From positions 70,303 to 134,302 of the forward strand of contig LUJS01000042.1 of the NCBI GenBank assembly GCA_001689495.1: 64,000 nt of DNA, written 5' to 3'. Both the position numbers and the translations under genes were made by a program. The stretch comes from Bacteroidales bacterium M8 (lineage in GTDB: Bacteria; Bacteroidota; Bacteroidia; Bacteroidales; Muribaculaceae). The notes below the pieces were generated by a model that worked only from the letters and a program-made list of their open reading frames with translations, ran no database searches and had not been told where the DNA came from. Shown one piece after another: positions 45,985 through 55,069 of the stretch (position 1 is the stretch's first letter; every line of letters begins with the position of its first letter).

Positions 45985-46710
45985 TCAGATAACGAAAGAG
46001 ATTTCCTTGAAAGCATATTGGCGCGCCACGCCGTCGGTGTCCGTCAGGGTCAGCATCCCCATGGGCGAGACAGACGTGATCGAGGCGTCGAACGTGATGC
46101 CGCCGCGGGTGTGGTCGATGAACGGGTGCACCCCCTCGCGGCGCCACAGGCGGGCGGCGTAGGGCCCGGGCAGGGCGTGAAGGTCGGAGGTCAGGGCGAG
46201 TATGCGGTCGGTCACCTCGTCGAGCAGGGTGTCGAGGTCGAAGTCACGCCCCGCTATCTGACGCATCGACACCGGGTTGGGCGCGTCTGACAGGAATCGG
46301 CGCTGGTTGACGTTGATGCCTATCCCGGCAATCGAGCGCACCAGCCCCGTGCCCGAGATGACGTTCTCGATGAGGATGCCGCATATCTTGCGGTCGCCGG
46401 CATAGATGTCGTTGGGCCATTTCACCGAGACCTCCGTGCCGGGCAGATGCCGCCCCAGCACCTCGGCCACGCCGAGCGCCACGGCCTCGGAGACCAGAAA
46501 CTGCTCGTCGGCCCTGACCCCCTCGGGGCGGAGCATCAGCGAGAATGTCAGGTTGAGGCCCGGCTCGGCCTCCCACGAGTTACCCCTCTGGCCGCGTCCG
46601 GCGGTCTGGCTGCGGGCGATGACGACGTCACCGTGACCGAGCTGATCGGCCACGGTGGCGGCATGGGTGTTGGTCGAGCCCGTGGAGTCGAGTCTGATGA
46701 CGCGCCCCAT
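45985..46710 (-). CDS. birA: Biotin--[acetyl-CoA-carboxylase] ligase without DNA-binding domain
   Basis: A 241-residue biotin protein ligase that attaches biotin to carboxylase carrier domains. The biotinyl-AMP loop GRGQRGNSW and the KWPND motif are present. The N-terminal winged-helix of bifunctional BirA is absent, so it cannot repress transcription. The ATG shares one base with the tsaE stop (TGATG). Confidence 0.93.
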   Translation of the reverse strand: MGRVIRLDSTGSTNTHAATVADQLGHGDVVIARSQTAGRGQRGNSWEAEPGLNLTFSLMLRPEGVRADEQFLVSEAVALGVAEVLGRHLPGTEVSVKWPNDIYAGDRKICGILIENVISGTGLVRSIAGIGINVNQRRFLSDAPNPVSMRQIAGRDFDLDTLLDEVTDRILALTSDLHALPGPYAARLWRREGVHPFIDHTRGGITFDASITSVSPMGMLTLTDTDGVARQYAFKEISFVI

Positions 46711-47159
46711 CACTCTTGGGTCTCGTCGAGATTCTCGATGGTGAGCAGGCGCGAGCCGTCGGCCTCCTCGGCGATGCGCACGGTCACGGTGTCGTCGGGC
46801 AGGATGTCGGCGATGCGGTCGGGCCACTCGATGAGGCAGAGCGCGCCCGAGTCGAGATAGTCCTCGATGCCTATGTCGAAGGCCTGTTCGAGATTCTCGA
46901 TGCGATAGAGGTCGAAGTGATATATCAGCTCGGCTGTCGTGTCCGAGCGGTATTCGTTGACGATGGCAAACGTGGGCGAGCCCGTGGCCTCGTCGTCGGG
47001 CACACCCAGCTCGTGTGCCAGAGCGTTGATGAATGTGGTCTTGCCTGCGCCCATCGGGCCGTCGAACGCAAAGACTGTGGCGTCGCCCATGAGGGCCATG
47101 AACTCGCGGGCTGCCTCGGGCAGGGCCTCGAGCGAAGCGATACGGATGGTCTTGGTCAT
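46710..47159 (-). CDS. tsaE: tRNA threonylcarbamoyladenosine biosynthesis ATPase TsaE
   Basis: A 149-residue P-loop ATPase required with TsaB, TsaC and TsaD for t6A37 formation in ANN-decoding tRNAs. Walker A is GPMGAGKTT (34-42), and the HFDLYRIE segment is typical. It starts inside the end of porX (4-bp overlap). Confidence 0.94.
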   Translation of the reverse strand: MTKTIRIASLEALPEAAREFMALMGDATVFAFDGPMGAGKTTFINALAHELGVPDDEATGSPTFAIVNEYRSDTTAELIYHFDLYRIENLEQAFDIGIEDYLDSGALCLIEWPDRIADILPDDTVTVRIAEEADGSRLLTIENLDETQE

Positions 47160-48703
47160 TTCGGTGTCAGTGTGATGAGGGGGACGAGCATCTCCTGCAT
47201 GGATATGCCTCCGTGCTGGAAGGTGCCGTCATAATATTGCACGTAGTGGTTATAGTTGTTGGGATATGCGAAGAAGTCGCGGTCGGTGGCAAAGATATAG
47301 GTGCTCGACACGTTGGGCGAGGGGAGGCCGAAACGGGGCGGATTCTTCACCTCGTAGACGTCGCGTTGGTTGTATGCCAGATTCTTGCCTATCTTGTACC
47401 TGAGGTTGGTGTTGGTGTTCTTGTCGCCCACCACCTTGACGGGCTTGTCGACGCGGATGGTGCCGTGGTCGGTGGTCAGCACTATCTTGTATCCCTTGGC
47501 GGCGATGCGGCGGAATATCTCTATGGCGGGCGAGTGGCGGAACCACGACTCGGTCAGCGACCGGTATGCGGCGTCGTTGGCGGCGAGCTCGCGTATCATC
47601 TTCGACTCAGTGCGGGCGTGCGACAGCATGTCGATGAAGTTGAACACGATGACGTTGAGGTCGTTGTCGAGCAGGTTGGAGAACTCGCGCAGCAGTTTCT
47701 CGCCGGCCACCGAGTCGTTGATCTTGGTGTACGAGAAACGGCACTTGCGCCTGTATCGCTCGAACTGAGTGGCTATCAGCGGCGACTCGTTGAGATTCTT
47801 GCCCTCGGGCGAGTCCTCGTCGACCCACAGCGAGGGAAACATCTTGGCTATCTCGATGGGCATGAGGCCCGAGAAGATGGCGTTGCGGGCATACTGGGTA
47901 GCCGTGGGGAGGATGGAGCAATAGAGCTCCTCGTGCATGGTGAATATGTCGGTGAGCAGCGGTTTGACGGCGGCCCACTGGTCGAGGCGGAAGTTGTCTA
48001 TGAGGATGAAGAATATCTTCTCGCCGGCGTCGAGCAGCGGGAAGATGTTGTTCTTGAACACCCTCGGCGACATCAGCGGCGCCCCGGGGGTGTCGGGGCC
48101 TCCGGTGACCCAGCCCTCATAGTTGCGCCTCACGAACTTGACGAACGCCGAATTGGCCTCGGACGACTGCATGGACAGCAGTTCGCCCATCGAGTTGTCG
48201 GTCTGGGACAGCTGCATCTCCCAGTGCACCAGCAGGCGGTACAGCTCCATCCATGCGTTGATGTCAGATGCCGACGAGATCATCGACGATATGCGTGAGA
48301 ACTCCTGACGATAGTCGGTCGACGCCTGCTGGCTCACCAGCTCGTCTGAGTGCAGGTTCTTCTTGATTGACGACAGTATCTGCTTGGGGTTGACGGGCTT
48401 GATCAGATAGTCGGCAATCTTGTTGCCCACGGCCTGATCCATGATGTTCTCCTCCTCGCTCTTGGTGATCATGATGACCGGGATGTGCGGCTTGGCCATC
48501 TTGACTCGCTGCAGGGTCTCGAGGCCCGTCAGGCCGGGCATGTTCTCGTCGAGAATTATGAGGTCATACTCCTTTTCGGCGGCCATGTCGAGGGCGTCGG
48601 CACCGCTGCAGGCGGTGTCGACGTCATAGCCTTTGGCCTTGAGAAACATTATGTGGGGCTTGAGGAGGTCTATCTCGTCGTCAGCCCAGAGCAGAATCGG
48701 CAT
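47156..48703 (-). CDS. porX: PorX-like response regulator with PglZ alkaline-phosphatase-fold domain
   Basis: A 515-residue two-domain protein. Residues 1-120 form a receiver with phosphoacceptor Asp52 (LIILDENMPG), the conserved Thr in MITKS and Lys in LIKPVN. Residues from about 210 form a PglZ/alkaline phosphatase superfamily domain (FILIDNFRLDQW, LTTDHGTI, FQHGGISMQE) that in characterised homologues hydrolyses cyclic oligonucleotides. In Porphyromonas PorX controls type IX secretion genes. Here it follows the PorW/SprE-like gene by 24 bp. Confidence 0.87.
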   Translation of the reverse strand: MPILLWADDEIDLLKPHIMFLKAKGYDVDTACSGADALDMAAEKEYDLIILDENMPGLTGLETLQRVKMAKPHIPVIMITKSEEENIMDQAVGNKIADYLIKPVNPKQILSSIKKNLHSDELVSQQASTDYRQEFSRISSMISSASDINAWMELYRLLVHWEMQLSQTDNSMGELLSMQSSEANSAFVKFVRRNYEGWVTGGPDTPGAPLMSPRVFKNNIFPLLDAGEKIFFILIDNFRLDQWAAVKPLLTDIFTMHEELYCSILPTATQYARNAIFSGLMPIEIAKMFPSLWVDEDSPEGKNLNESPLIATQFERYRRKCRFSYTKINDSVAGEKLLREFSNLLDNDLNVIVFNFIDMLSHARTESKMIRELAANDAAYRSLTESWFRHSPAIEIFRRIAAKGYKIVLTTDHGTIRVDKPVKVVGDKNTNTNLRYKIGKNLAYNQRDVYEVKNPPRFGLPSPNVSSTYIFATDRDFFAYPNNYNHYVQYYDGTFQHGGISMQEMLVPLITLTPK

Positions 48704-48727
48704 ATATGTCCGTGGTTTTTAGTGGGT

Positions 48728-51700
48728 TCAGTCTTCTTCGTCGCCCTCCGACCCGAGCGGGTATGAGGGTAGGGCGGGGGTGGGTGAGGGTGTCGGCGCC
48801 GGAGCGGGCACGGGCTTTGTCTCCGGCTTGACCGGCTCCGGTTTCGCGGGTTCCGGCTTGGGTTCGGGCTTGGCGGGCTCCGGTTGGGACTCGGGCTTGG
48901 CTTCTGGCTGAGGCTCGGGCTCCTTGACAGGCTCGACCTCGATTTCGACGGAGTCGATGGTCTCTACCGGCTCGACGGGCTCGGGTGCGGCGGGTGTCTC
49001 TACCGGCTCCTCACCATTCTCCTCGGGCACCTCGCCCTCGGCGGGATACATCTCGTCGGCCGACGGGTATTCGTCGGGCGGGAGCACGGACTCGTGGGTC
49101 TCGCGTATGGTCTCCTCGCCCTTGAACTTGAAGTAGTCGTCAAACGATCCGGCGCCCTGCAGCAGCAGTTCGAAGTTGTCCTTGCTTATCTCGACCGGGC
49201 GTACCTCGGCAGGCATGGAGAACGTGCCGTCGCGGGCCAGCAGCTGACGATAGTGGTCGAGCTCGGCCTGATTGGCGAATCCCTTTATTATCAACAAACC
49301 CAGTTTGCCGAAGTTCATCAGCTCGAGGTCGAAGTCGCGCACGACGTATGTCGAGAAGTTGTGGCGCGCCACCTCATAGAGCAACTGGTTGGGCGACAGC
49401 GCGTCGGTCGAGAATAGAAGCACCAGATAGTGCGGGTCTTGGGGCGCGAGGGTGAACTCGAGCTGCGAGCCGTCGCCGGCCATCGCGGTCGAGTCGTTGG
49501 TCAGGCGTATGTCCCACAGCATGCTGCGGGTGTTGGTGCCGGTCGAGTGCAGGTCGCGTCCCTCGTTGATGCCCTTGAGCCAAGCCGAGGCCAGCGGGGT
49601 CAGGTCGGTGTCGGGATAGCGCTCGAGCAGTTCGCGTATGGTGGCGCCGAACTCGGCGGGGCGGTTCTCGGTGACGTATGCCAGAGCGTTGAGGAACATG
49701 AACTTGGGTATCAGCGGCGACATCGGGTACTCGCGGTTTATTTCGTCGTATGCGCGGTGCACGGCGCCGTTGCGGTTGGCCAGATAGTCGTCGTATGCCT
49801 TCTCGTACATCTCGTTCTGGCGGCGCTCCATCACGCGCAGGTTCTCGAGATAGTTGGGGTCGGCCATCGCCTGTCCGTATTTCGAGTCGGCAAACTCTCT
49901 CAGTATCAGCTGCCTCCACTTCTCGGCCTGTTCGGGCAGGCCGCGGCGCATGGCCATGAGATATTCGTTATAGTATATGTCGAGGCGATAGACATTGTCG
50001 GGATAGCGCGACATGAGGGTATTCCACTCGGCCGACGCGCCGCCAAAGTCGTCCAGCTTGTCCTTGAGTATCAGGCCCGAGTTATACAGGCCCTCCTGTA
50101 TCACCTCGCCGGCGGTTGTCTTCTCGGCGTCGGTCTTGGGTATCTGGCGCAGGTAATACTCGGGATAGTGCGGGTCTTGCTCGCGCTTGCGGGCCTCCTT
50201 GGTCTCCTCGTCCTCGAGCGGGTCGGGCTCGCCGTTCATGTACGTGCCCTCCTCGGCCTGTTCCTCCTCGTCGTCGGATGTCGCGGCTTCGTCGAGCGAG
50301 AATGACGCCTTGTTGCGGCGGCGCCAGTCGTTCTCCCACTTTCTCGAGCCCCACCGCTTCTGGAAGTCCGTGCGGCCCGCGTTGCGGGTGGCGGTGTTGT
50401 AGAAGTACCACGACTTGTCGGCGTTGAGCGTGAACTGCGTGGGCGCGTTGGCGTTGCCCCCCTGCAGATTGCTGCCCGCGGCCTCCTGCTGGGCCAGATA
50501 CTCCTCGCGGCGGGCGTTCTCGGCCTCCTCCTTCTCGCGCTTCTTCAGTTCGTCGATTATCTTTTCTATCACTTTGAGCTGTTCGGCCTCGGGCATGGCG
50601 GCGAGGCGCAGCAGCGAGTCGTTGAGCACGACGTTCTGTGTATATACCGCCAGCTCGTCCAGCACGTCGCTGCGGCGTTTCAGCTTCTCGTAGTCGGGAT
50701 ATGTGTCTGGCAGCTGGGGCACCCCCTCGGCATAGCAGGGCTGGGCCTTGTCATAGCGACCCTTGTCATAGTACAGTCCGCCCAGCGTGACCTGCGATAT
50801 GGCCTTGTCGATGCCGTTGCGGGTCGACTTCTCGGCCGCCAGCTCGTAGTTGGCTATGGCGTTGGCCGTGTCGCGGCGCGACAGGTAGAGGTTGCCGATG
50901 GCATAGTATATCTGGTCGAGATACTCCTTGTTTGACCCGTATCGGGCCATGCGCTTCAGGGCCTTGACCTCGGGCTCGATGTCGGCTCCCTCATAGACCT
51001 CGCTCTGCTTGATGCGGGCGTTGAATGCCGTGCGGTATGACGCCCCCTTGCCACCGGCCTTGCGATATGCCTCGTATGCCTTGGCCTTCTCGCCCAGTGC
51101 GGCGTATGTCTGTCCCAGCAGGAAGTAGAGGCGCGACTTCTGCGCCCCCGAGGCCATCTTGGCGGCCTCGAGCAGCATGGGCACGGCGCGGGCGTTGTCG
51201 TGCGAGCGTATGTAATAGTCGGCGTATGTGAAGTTGTACAGCTCCTTGAGCGTGCCCGATGTGAGCTCGTCGGGCTTGATGCGGGTCAGGATGGTCTCGG
51301 CCTCGAACAGCCAGTCGAGGGCGCAATAGCTGCGCGCCTGCCACAGACGCGCCTCGGTGACGGTGGCCGGAAGCCACGTGAAGTGCTTGGCGACATAATA
51401 GAACGTGGATGCCGCGCCCAGAAAGTCGCCGTTGAAGTACTGGCTGCGCCCCATCATCATCCAAGCGTTGTGCAGGAACGGGTTGTACTCGTCGCGCTTG
51501 AGCCATTTCTTGTATTCGGGGTCGTTGCCCTTGCCGGCCTTGCGCTTGGGGCGCTTCTTGATCGAGTGTAGCTGGATGGCCTTCTGCGCCTTCTCTATCG
51601 AGCGGTTGAACGACCCCGTGGGCTGGGGGGCCTTCTCGACGGCGTATGCCTCGGCGGGATGCATCAGCACGCGGCCCGTATAGTCGTCCTCGTATGCGCG

Positions 51701-51907
51701 CTCCATCTCCTTGAGGGTCTCCTGATAGTGCTGGTCGCCGTTGAAGTAGACGTTATAGCGGGTGATGAACGCCTGATAGTTGCGCGTGGCCGCGGTGTTC
51801 TTCTTGTTAGAGCACGACGAGACAGCCCCGGCCACGGCCACTGCGGCGACGAGGGCTATGAGCAGCCGCCCGAGACGGCCTAAGGAGATTGTGGAGTTAT
51901 GTCCCAT
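48728..51907 (-). CDS. porW: PorW/SprE-like TPR lipoprotein
   Basis: A 1059-residue lipoprotein: signal peptide with lipobox AVSSC, then the family opening NTAATRNYQAFITRYNVYFNG and many TPR helical repeats. The C-terminal 100 residues are an extended Pro/Glu/Lys-rich tail (EPAKPEPKPEPAKPEP). In type IX secretion bacteria PorW/SprE is a periplasmic lipoprotein connected to the PorKLMN rings. The start ATG at 51907 is chosen over an in-frame frame extension to 51961 that would bury the signal peptide. Whether a complete secretion system exists cannot be told here. Confidence 0.75.
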   Translation of the reverse strand: MGHNSTISLGRLGRLLIALVAAVAVAGAVSSCSNKKNTAATRNYQAFITRYNVYFNGDQHYQETLKEMERAYEDDYTGRVLMHPAEAYAVEKAPQPTGSFNRSIEKAQKAIQLHSIKKRPKRKAGKGNDPEYKKWLKRDEYNPFLHNAWMMMGRSQYFNGDFLGAASTFYYVAKHFTWLPATVTEARLWQARSYCALDWLFEAETILTRIKPDELTSGTLKELYNFTYADYYIRSHDNARAVPMLLEAAKMASGAQKSRLYFLLGQTYAALGEKAKAYEAYRKAGGKGASYRTAFNARIKQSEVYEGADIEPEVKALKRMARYGSNKEYLDQIYYAIGNLYLSRRDTANAIANYELAAEKSTRNGIDKAISQVTLGGLYYDKGRYDKAQPCYAEGVPQLPDTYPDYEKLKRRSDVLDELAVYTQNVVLNDSLLRLAAMPEAEQLKVIEKIIDELKKREKEEAENARREEYLAQQEAAGSNLQGGNANAPTQFTLNADKSWYFYNTATRNAGRTDFQKRWGSRKWENDWRRRNKASFSLDEAATSDDEEEQAEEGTYMNGEPDPLEDEETKEARKREQDPHYPEYYLRQIPKTDAEKTTAGEVIQEGLYNSGLILKDKLDDFGGASAEWNTLMSRYPDNVYRLDIYYNEYLMAMRRGLPEQAEKWRQLILREFADSKYGQAMADPNYLENLRVMERRQNEMYEKAYDDYLANRNGAVHRAYDEINREYPMSPLIPKFMFLNALAYVTENRPAEFGATIRELLERYPDTDLTPLASAWLKGINEGRDLHSTGTNTRSMLWDIRLTNDSTAMAGDGSQLEFTLAPQDPHYLVLLFSTDALSPNQLLYEVARHNFSTYVVRDFDLELMNFGKLGLLIIKGFANQAELDHYRQLLARDGTFSMPAEVRPVEISKDNFELLLQGAGSFDDYFKFKGEETIRETHESVLPPDEYPSADEMYPAEGEVPEENGEEPVETPAAPEPVEPVETIDSVEIEVEPVKEPEPQPEAKPESQPEPAKPEPKPEPAKPEPVKPETKPVPAPAPTPSPTPALPSYPLGSEGDEED

Positions 51908-51959
51908 CTGTATAGATTCTAACGATGTCCGGCACGCCAATATTGCCCCCGGGCCATAC

Positions 51960-51998
51960 AAAAAAAGACCTCCGCGAGACCTTGACGGTCTGCGGAGG
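51960..51998 (-). terminator. Terminator downstream of the tRNA-Asn pair
   Basis: On the minus strand a 12-bp stem with one bulge (51969-51981 with 51986-51998) is followed by a run of seven T residues (51966-51960 plus). It closes the tRNA transcript just before the porW gene. Confidence 0.85.
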
Positions 51999-52010
51999 AG
52001 TGACTTTGCG

Positions 52011-52084
52011 CGCTTCAGGATGGGCTTGAACCAACGACCCCCTGATTAACAGTCAGGTGCTCTAACCAACTGAGCTACTGAAGC
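52011..52084 (-). tRNA. tRNA-Asn (GTT), copy 2
   Basis: A 74-base cloverleaf with acceptor GCTTCAG/CTGAAGC, anticodon loop CTGTTAA (anticodon GTT) and discriminator G. CCA is not encoded. Identical to the copy 33 bp upstream on the same strand. Confidence 0.95.
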
Positions 52085-52117
52085 AAAGGGAAAGATATGT
52101 TTGTTTTATGAAAATGG

Positions 52118-52191
52118 CGCTTCAGGATGGGCTTGAACCAACGACCCCCTGATTAACAGTCAGGTGCTCTAACCAACTGAGCTACTGAAGC
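52118..52191 (-). tRNA. tRNA-Asn (GTT), copy 1
   Basis: Same sequence as the second copy: acceptor GCTTCAG/CTGAAGC, anticodon GTT, no encoded CCA. It is the promoter-proximal copy of a two-tRNA transcript. Confidence 0.95.
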
Positions 52192-52214
52192 AGGTCTTTC
52201 TTTGATTTGCGCTG

Positions 52215-52245
52215 CAAAATTACACCATATTTTTGAATTGTGCAA
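52215..52245 (-). promoter_or_regulatory. Promoter of the tRNA-Asn pair
   Basis: On the minus strand TAATTTTG (52222-52215) is preceded 20 bp upstream by TTG (52245-52243), a standard Bacteroidetes promoter 23 bp before the tRNA. Confidence 0.7.
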
Positions 52246-52321
52246 CCTTTTGGTCAAAAAAATCAAGAAAAACTTTTCAACATTGTCGATAAAAATGTTA
52301 ATAACTCTGTCCGCGCGGGCA

Positions 52322-53788
52322 TCACTCGTCGTCAGGTTCCCACTTGGGCAGCGTGAAGATGAACTCCAGACCGCCCGTAGACCTGTTGTGCACCGATATG
52401 GTGCCGCCGTGGGTGGTGACTGTGCTCTTGACGATGGGGAGGCCCAGACCGGTGCCGCCCTGCTTGCGCGAGCGACCGGTGTCGACGCGATAGAATCGCT
52501 CGAACAGGTGGGGTATGTGCTCCTCGGCCACGCCGTTGCCGTCGTCATAGAAGGCGAAGACATAAAAGCGCTCGTTCTCTGAGATGAGGCGGAACCCTAT
52601 CTTGGTGCCGCCCGAATACATGGCCGAGTTGCGTATCAGGCCGCATATCATGCCCTGTATCAGGCCCGGGTTGCCCGAGACATAGCAGCCGAGAGGTATG
52701 TCGTATGTAAACTCGAGGTCGCCGGCCAGATGGTTGGCCTCCATGTCATAGTCTATCTGGAACACCATGTCGTACATGTCCACCTTGGTCACGGCTATCT
52801 TGTCGCCGCCGTTCTCCAGACGTGTCATGGTCGATATGTCGTTGAGCAGGTTCGAGAGCCTCTCGATGTTGCTGAGCATGCGCTGCAGGAATCTGTTGCG
52901 CGTCTCTTCGTCCATGTCGGGGTCGCCGAGTATCGACTCGAGATAGCCGCGGATTATGCCCACCGGGGTCTTGATCTCGTGGTTGATGTTGTTGGTCATC
53001 TGGCGCGTCACGCGGGCTTTCTCCTCGAATGCGTGTATGGCCACCTTGCGCTCTTTCTTTATCTGCTCGATGGCCGCGAGGCGCTCGCGGTACAGGGTGA
53101 CGATCTCGCGCGAGATGTCGCCGAGCTCGTTCTTGGGGAACTTGTCGAGCCCCGTGAACCTGCCGCCGCTCACGGCACGATAGGTGAAGTCCTTGAGCAG
53201 CGTGACGTTGCGCGACAGCATGCGGGTGAAGTAATATGTTATCAGCAGCGTGGTCAGCAGGCATCCGCCGATGACCAGCCACACGGTGGCGTCGATGTTG
53301 ATGGCGTCGTCGACCTCGCGGCTGTATGGCATGGCGGTGAGCACCCTGACCTTGCCGTCGCGGCTGCTTGCCGTCGACATCAGGTAGACCTTGCCGTCGC
53401 GGCTGCGCTGCACTATGCGCGGCGAGTCGCCCCCGGTGTCTATGACCTTGACGGTCTTGGCCGGGTCGGGCTCGAACGGCACGGGCACGCCCAGCGAGTA
53501 GCGCAGCATGCCCTCGTCCGAGTAGACCGAGATGCGCACGCCCTCGAATCGCGACCCCGCGAAGTATGAGGCCAGAAACGAGTTGAAGGGCCTCAGGGTC
53601 TGGTCTGACTCATAGGCGCGTATCACGCGGCGGTTGATGAGGTCGAGCTGCTGCGTGATGACCTCGGCGCGATAGTCGGCCTCGCGCTTGTACTGGTACC
53701 ATACTATGAATCCGAACACCACGCACAGGGCCGTGGCGATGGGGATGAACAGCTGCCAGTGGAAATTAATCCTTCTCTTTAAATCCAT
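52322..53788 (-). CDS. Sensor histidine kinase
   Basis: A 488-residue membrane kinase with two helices (about 12-30 and 170-190) bounding a periplasmic sensor, then a HAMP-like region, HisKA with phosphoacceptor in NINHEIKTPVG, and an ATPase domain with N box GLIRNSAMYS, DDGNGV and GGTGLGLPI. It starts inside the upstream response regulator gene (23-bp overlap). The arrangement and sequences resemble the RprX/RprY pair of Bacteroides, but this is only a resemblance. Confidence 0.9.
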   Translation of the reverse strand: MDLKRRINFHWQLFIPIATALCVVFGFIVWYQYKREADYRAEVITQQLDLINRRVIRAYESDQTLRPFNSFLASYFAGSRFEGVRISVYSDEGMLRYSLGVPVPFEPDPAKTVKVIDTGGDSPRIVQRSRDGKVYLMSTASSRDGKVRVLTAMPYSREVDDAINIDATVWLVIGGCLLTTLLITYYFTRMLSRNVTLLKDFTYRAVSGGRFTGLDKFPKNELGDISREIVTLYRERLAAIEQIKKERKVAIHAFEEKARVTRQMTNNINHEIKTPVGIIRGYLESILGDPDMDEETRNRFLQRMLSNIERLSNLLNDISTMTRLENGGDKIAVTKVDMYDMVFQIDYDMEANHLAGDLEFTYDIPLGCYVSGNPGLIQGMICGLIRNSAMYSGGTKIGFRLISENERFYVFAFYDDGNGVAEEHIPHLFERFYRVDTGRSRKQGGTGLGLPIVKSTVTTHGGTISVHNRSTGGLEFIFTLPKWEPDDE

Positions 53789-54497
53789 ATCCGAACCCTT
53801 GACGTGTCTCTATGTTGTTGCCATAGGTTCCGATCTTCTTGCGCAGGCGGGTGATGTTGGTGTCGATGGTGCGGGCGGTGACTACGACATCGTCTGCCCA
53901 TACGCGGCGTATGATCTCCTGTCGTGAGTAGATGCGGTTGCGGTGCGTGAGGAAGAAGTAGAGCAGCTCGAACTCGGTCTTGGTGAGCGGGATGCGCTCG
54001 TCGTCGAGATATGCCACCTTCTCGTTGGGGTCTATGCAGAGTCCCTGATACGTCACCCTCGACTCGAGATGCGTGTCGGCGGGAGCCTCGGTGGCGCCTG
54101 CGGCGGCCGCCGCGGCCTTGCGGGCCATCTGGGTGCGGCGCAGCACGGCGTTGACGCGGGCTATCACCTCGCTCATCTTGAAGGGCTTGGTGATATAGTC
54201 GTCGGCGCCTATGTTGAGGCCCATCACCGTGTCGTCCTCGCCGCTCAGTGCCGAGCAGAATATGATTGGGGCCGATTCGGTCTGGCCGTCATTGCGCACA
54301 CGTTTTGCAAAGTCAAAGCCCGAGAGGTTTTCCATCATGATGTCCACTATAAAGAGATCATAGACGGTCAGATCTTTCTCGAGAGCCTCCTCGGCGCTAT
54401 AGGCGGTGTCTACCTCGTAGCCCTCCTTGCGCAGATTGTATTTCAGTATTTCGCAGATCGACTCTTCGTCGTCGATAAGCAACAGTCGGGTACTCAT
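53766..54497 (-). CDS. OmpR/PhoB-family response regulator
   Basis: A 243-residue regulator. The receiver has DDEE near residue 10, phosphoacceptor Asp in FIVDIMMENLSG and Lys in YITKPF; the C-terminal winged-helix has LTKTEFELLYFFLTH and RTIDTNITRLRKKIG. An Ala-rich linker (RKAAAAAAGATEAPAD) is unusual. A minus-strand promoter-like TAATTTTA near 54680 would leave a leader of about 170 bases. Confidence 0.92.
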   Translation of the reverse strand: MSTRLLLIDDEESICEILKYNLRKEGYEVDTAYSAEEALEKDLTVYDLFIVDIMMENLSGFDFAKRVRNDGQTESAPIIFCSALSGEDDTVMGLNIGADDYITKPFKMSEVIARVNAVLRRTQMARKAAAAAAGATEAPADTHLESRVTYQGLCIDPNEKVAYLDDERIPLTKTEFELLYFFLTHRNRIYSRQEIIRRVWADDVVVTARTIDTNITRLRKKIGTYGNNIETRQGFGYGFKEKD

Positions 54498-54776
54498 TGA
54501 TGCTCTGGGGTTTTATCTGTTGGTTTTTCCGGCTCGAGTCATGCTATAAAATGTCAGTTGCAAGAAATGTCCTTATTACTTTTTCCTTTGTCGGCAAGAA
54601 TTCTGTGGCGGATGGCTGTTCCGCCTGTTACTTTCAATTTAATCGCCGGGCGAGCCGTTACTGTCATTGGTTTTTGAATCGGTGGTAAAATTACAAAGAA
54701 ATTTTCACACCAAATGTTAATGTCTGTTAAATCGGATTTTGCCGGGAACTTTTTATATCGTCAGGAGTTATAAAAG

Positions 54777-54867
54777 TGTAGTTACTATTTTGCACTGTGT
54801 TTTCATGGTATTTGATTAAGGTTAAGAACACAGGGGCTGTCGGGATGACAGCCCCTGTGTTTTTTTT
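54777..54867 (+). ncRNA. Candidate small RNA unit 1 (tandem family)
   Basis: A block starting TGTAGTTACTATTTTGCACTG, of which TATTTTG may be a -7 box, runs through TTTTCATGGTATT and GATTAAGGTTAAGAAC into a perfect 14-bp hairpin (54828-54841 with 54847-54860, loop GGGAT) and a run of eight T residues. The predicted transcript is about 65-75 bases with no reading frame. An almost identical 5' block recurs 173 bp downstream with a different but equally perfect terminator stem. Confidence 0.65.
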
Positions 54868-54949
54868 GTGCCGTCCGGAGGATGTGAAAAAAATTTCAAA
54901 AAAAATTCATGTCCCGTGAACCATTTGCGAAAACCGCTTGTTGTAAAGA

Positions 54950-55039
54950 TGTAGTTACTATTTTGCACTGTGTTTTCATGGTATTAGATTTAAGGTTAAA
55001 GAACTGACGGGCTGTCGCGACGACAGCCCGTCAGTTTTT
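54950..55039 (+). ncRNA. Candidate small RNA unit 2 (tandem family)
   Basis: The second copy: the same promoter-like block and the same TTTTCATGGTATTAGATT leader, then a perfect 14-bp stem (55003-55016 with 55022-55035, loop GCGAC) and TTTTT. The outer six pairs of the stem differ from unit 1 on both sides, keeping pairing, while the inner GGGCTGTC/GACAGCCC is shared. On the minus strand the same hairpin could terminate mfd. Confidence 0.65.
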
Positions 55040-55069
55040 GTATCCGGTCGTGTGGAGGGGAGGGCGTGG

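Noticed and set aside
54497..54688. A 63-residue plus-strand frame upstream of the response regulator
   Set aside because: Cys/Trp-rich, with no plausible start context, lying in the regulator's leader region.
54498..54776. A riboswitch upstream of the two-component genes
   Set aside because: No conserved riboswitch core could be recognised in the roughly 280 bases; apart from a weak promoter-like element near 54680, nothing else is seen there.
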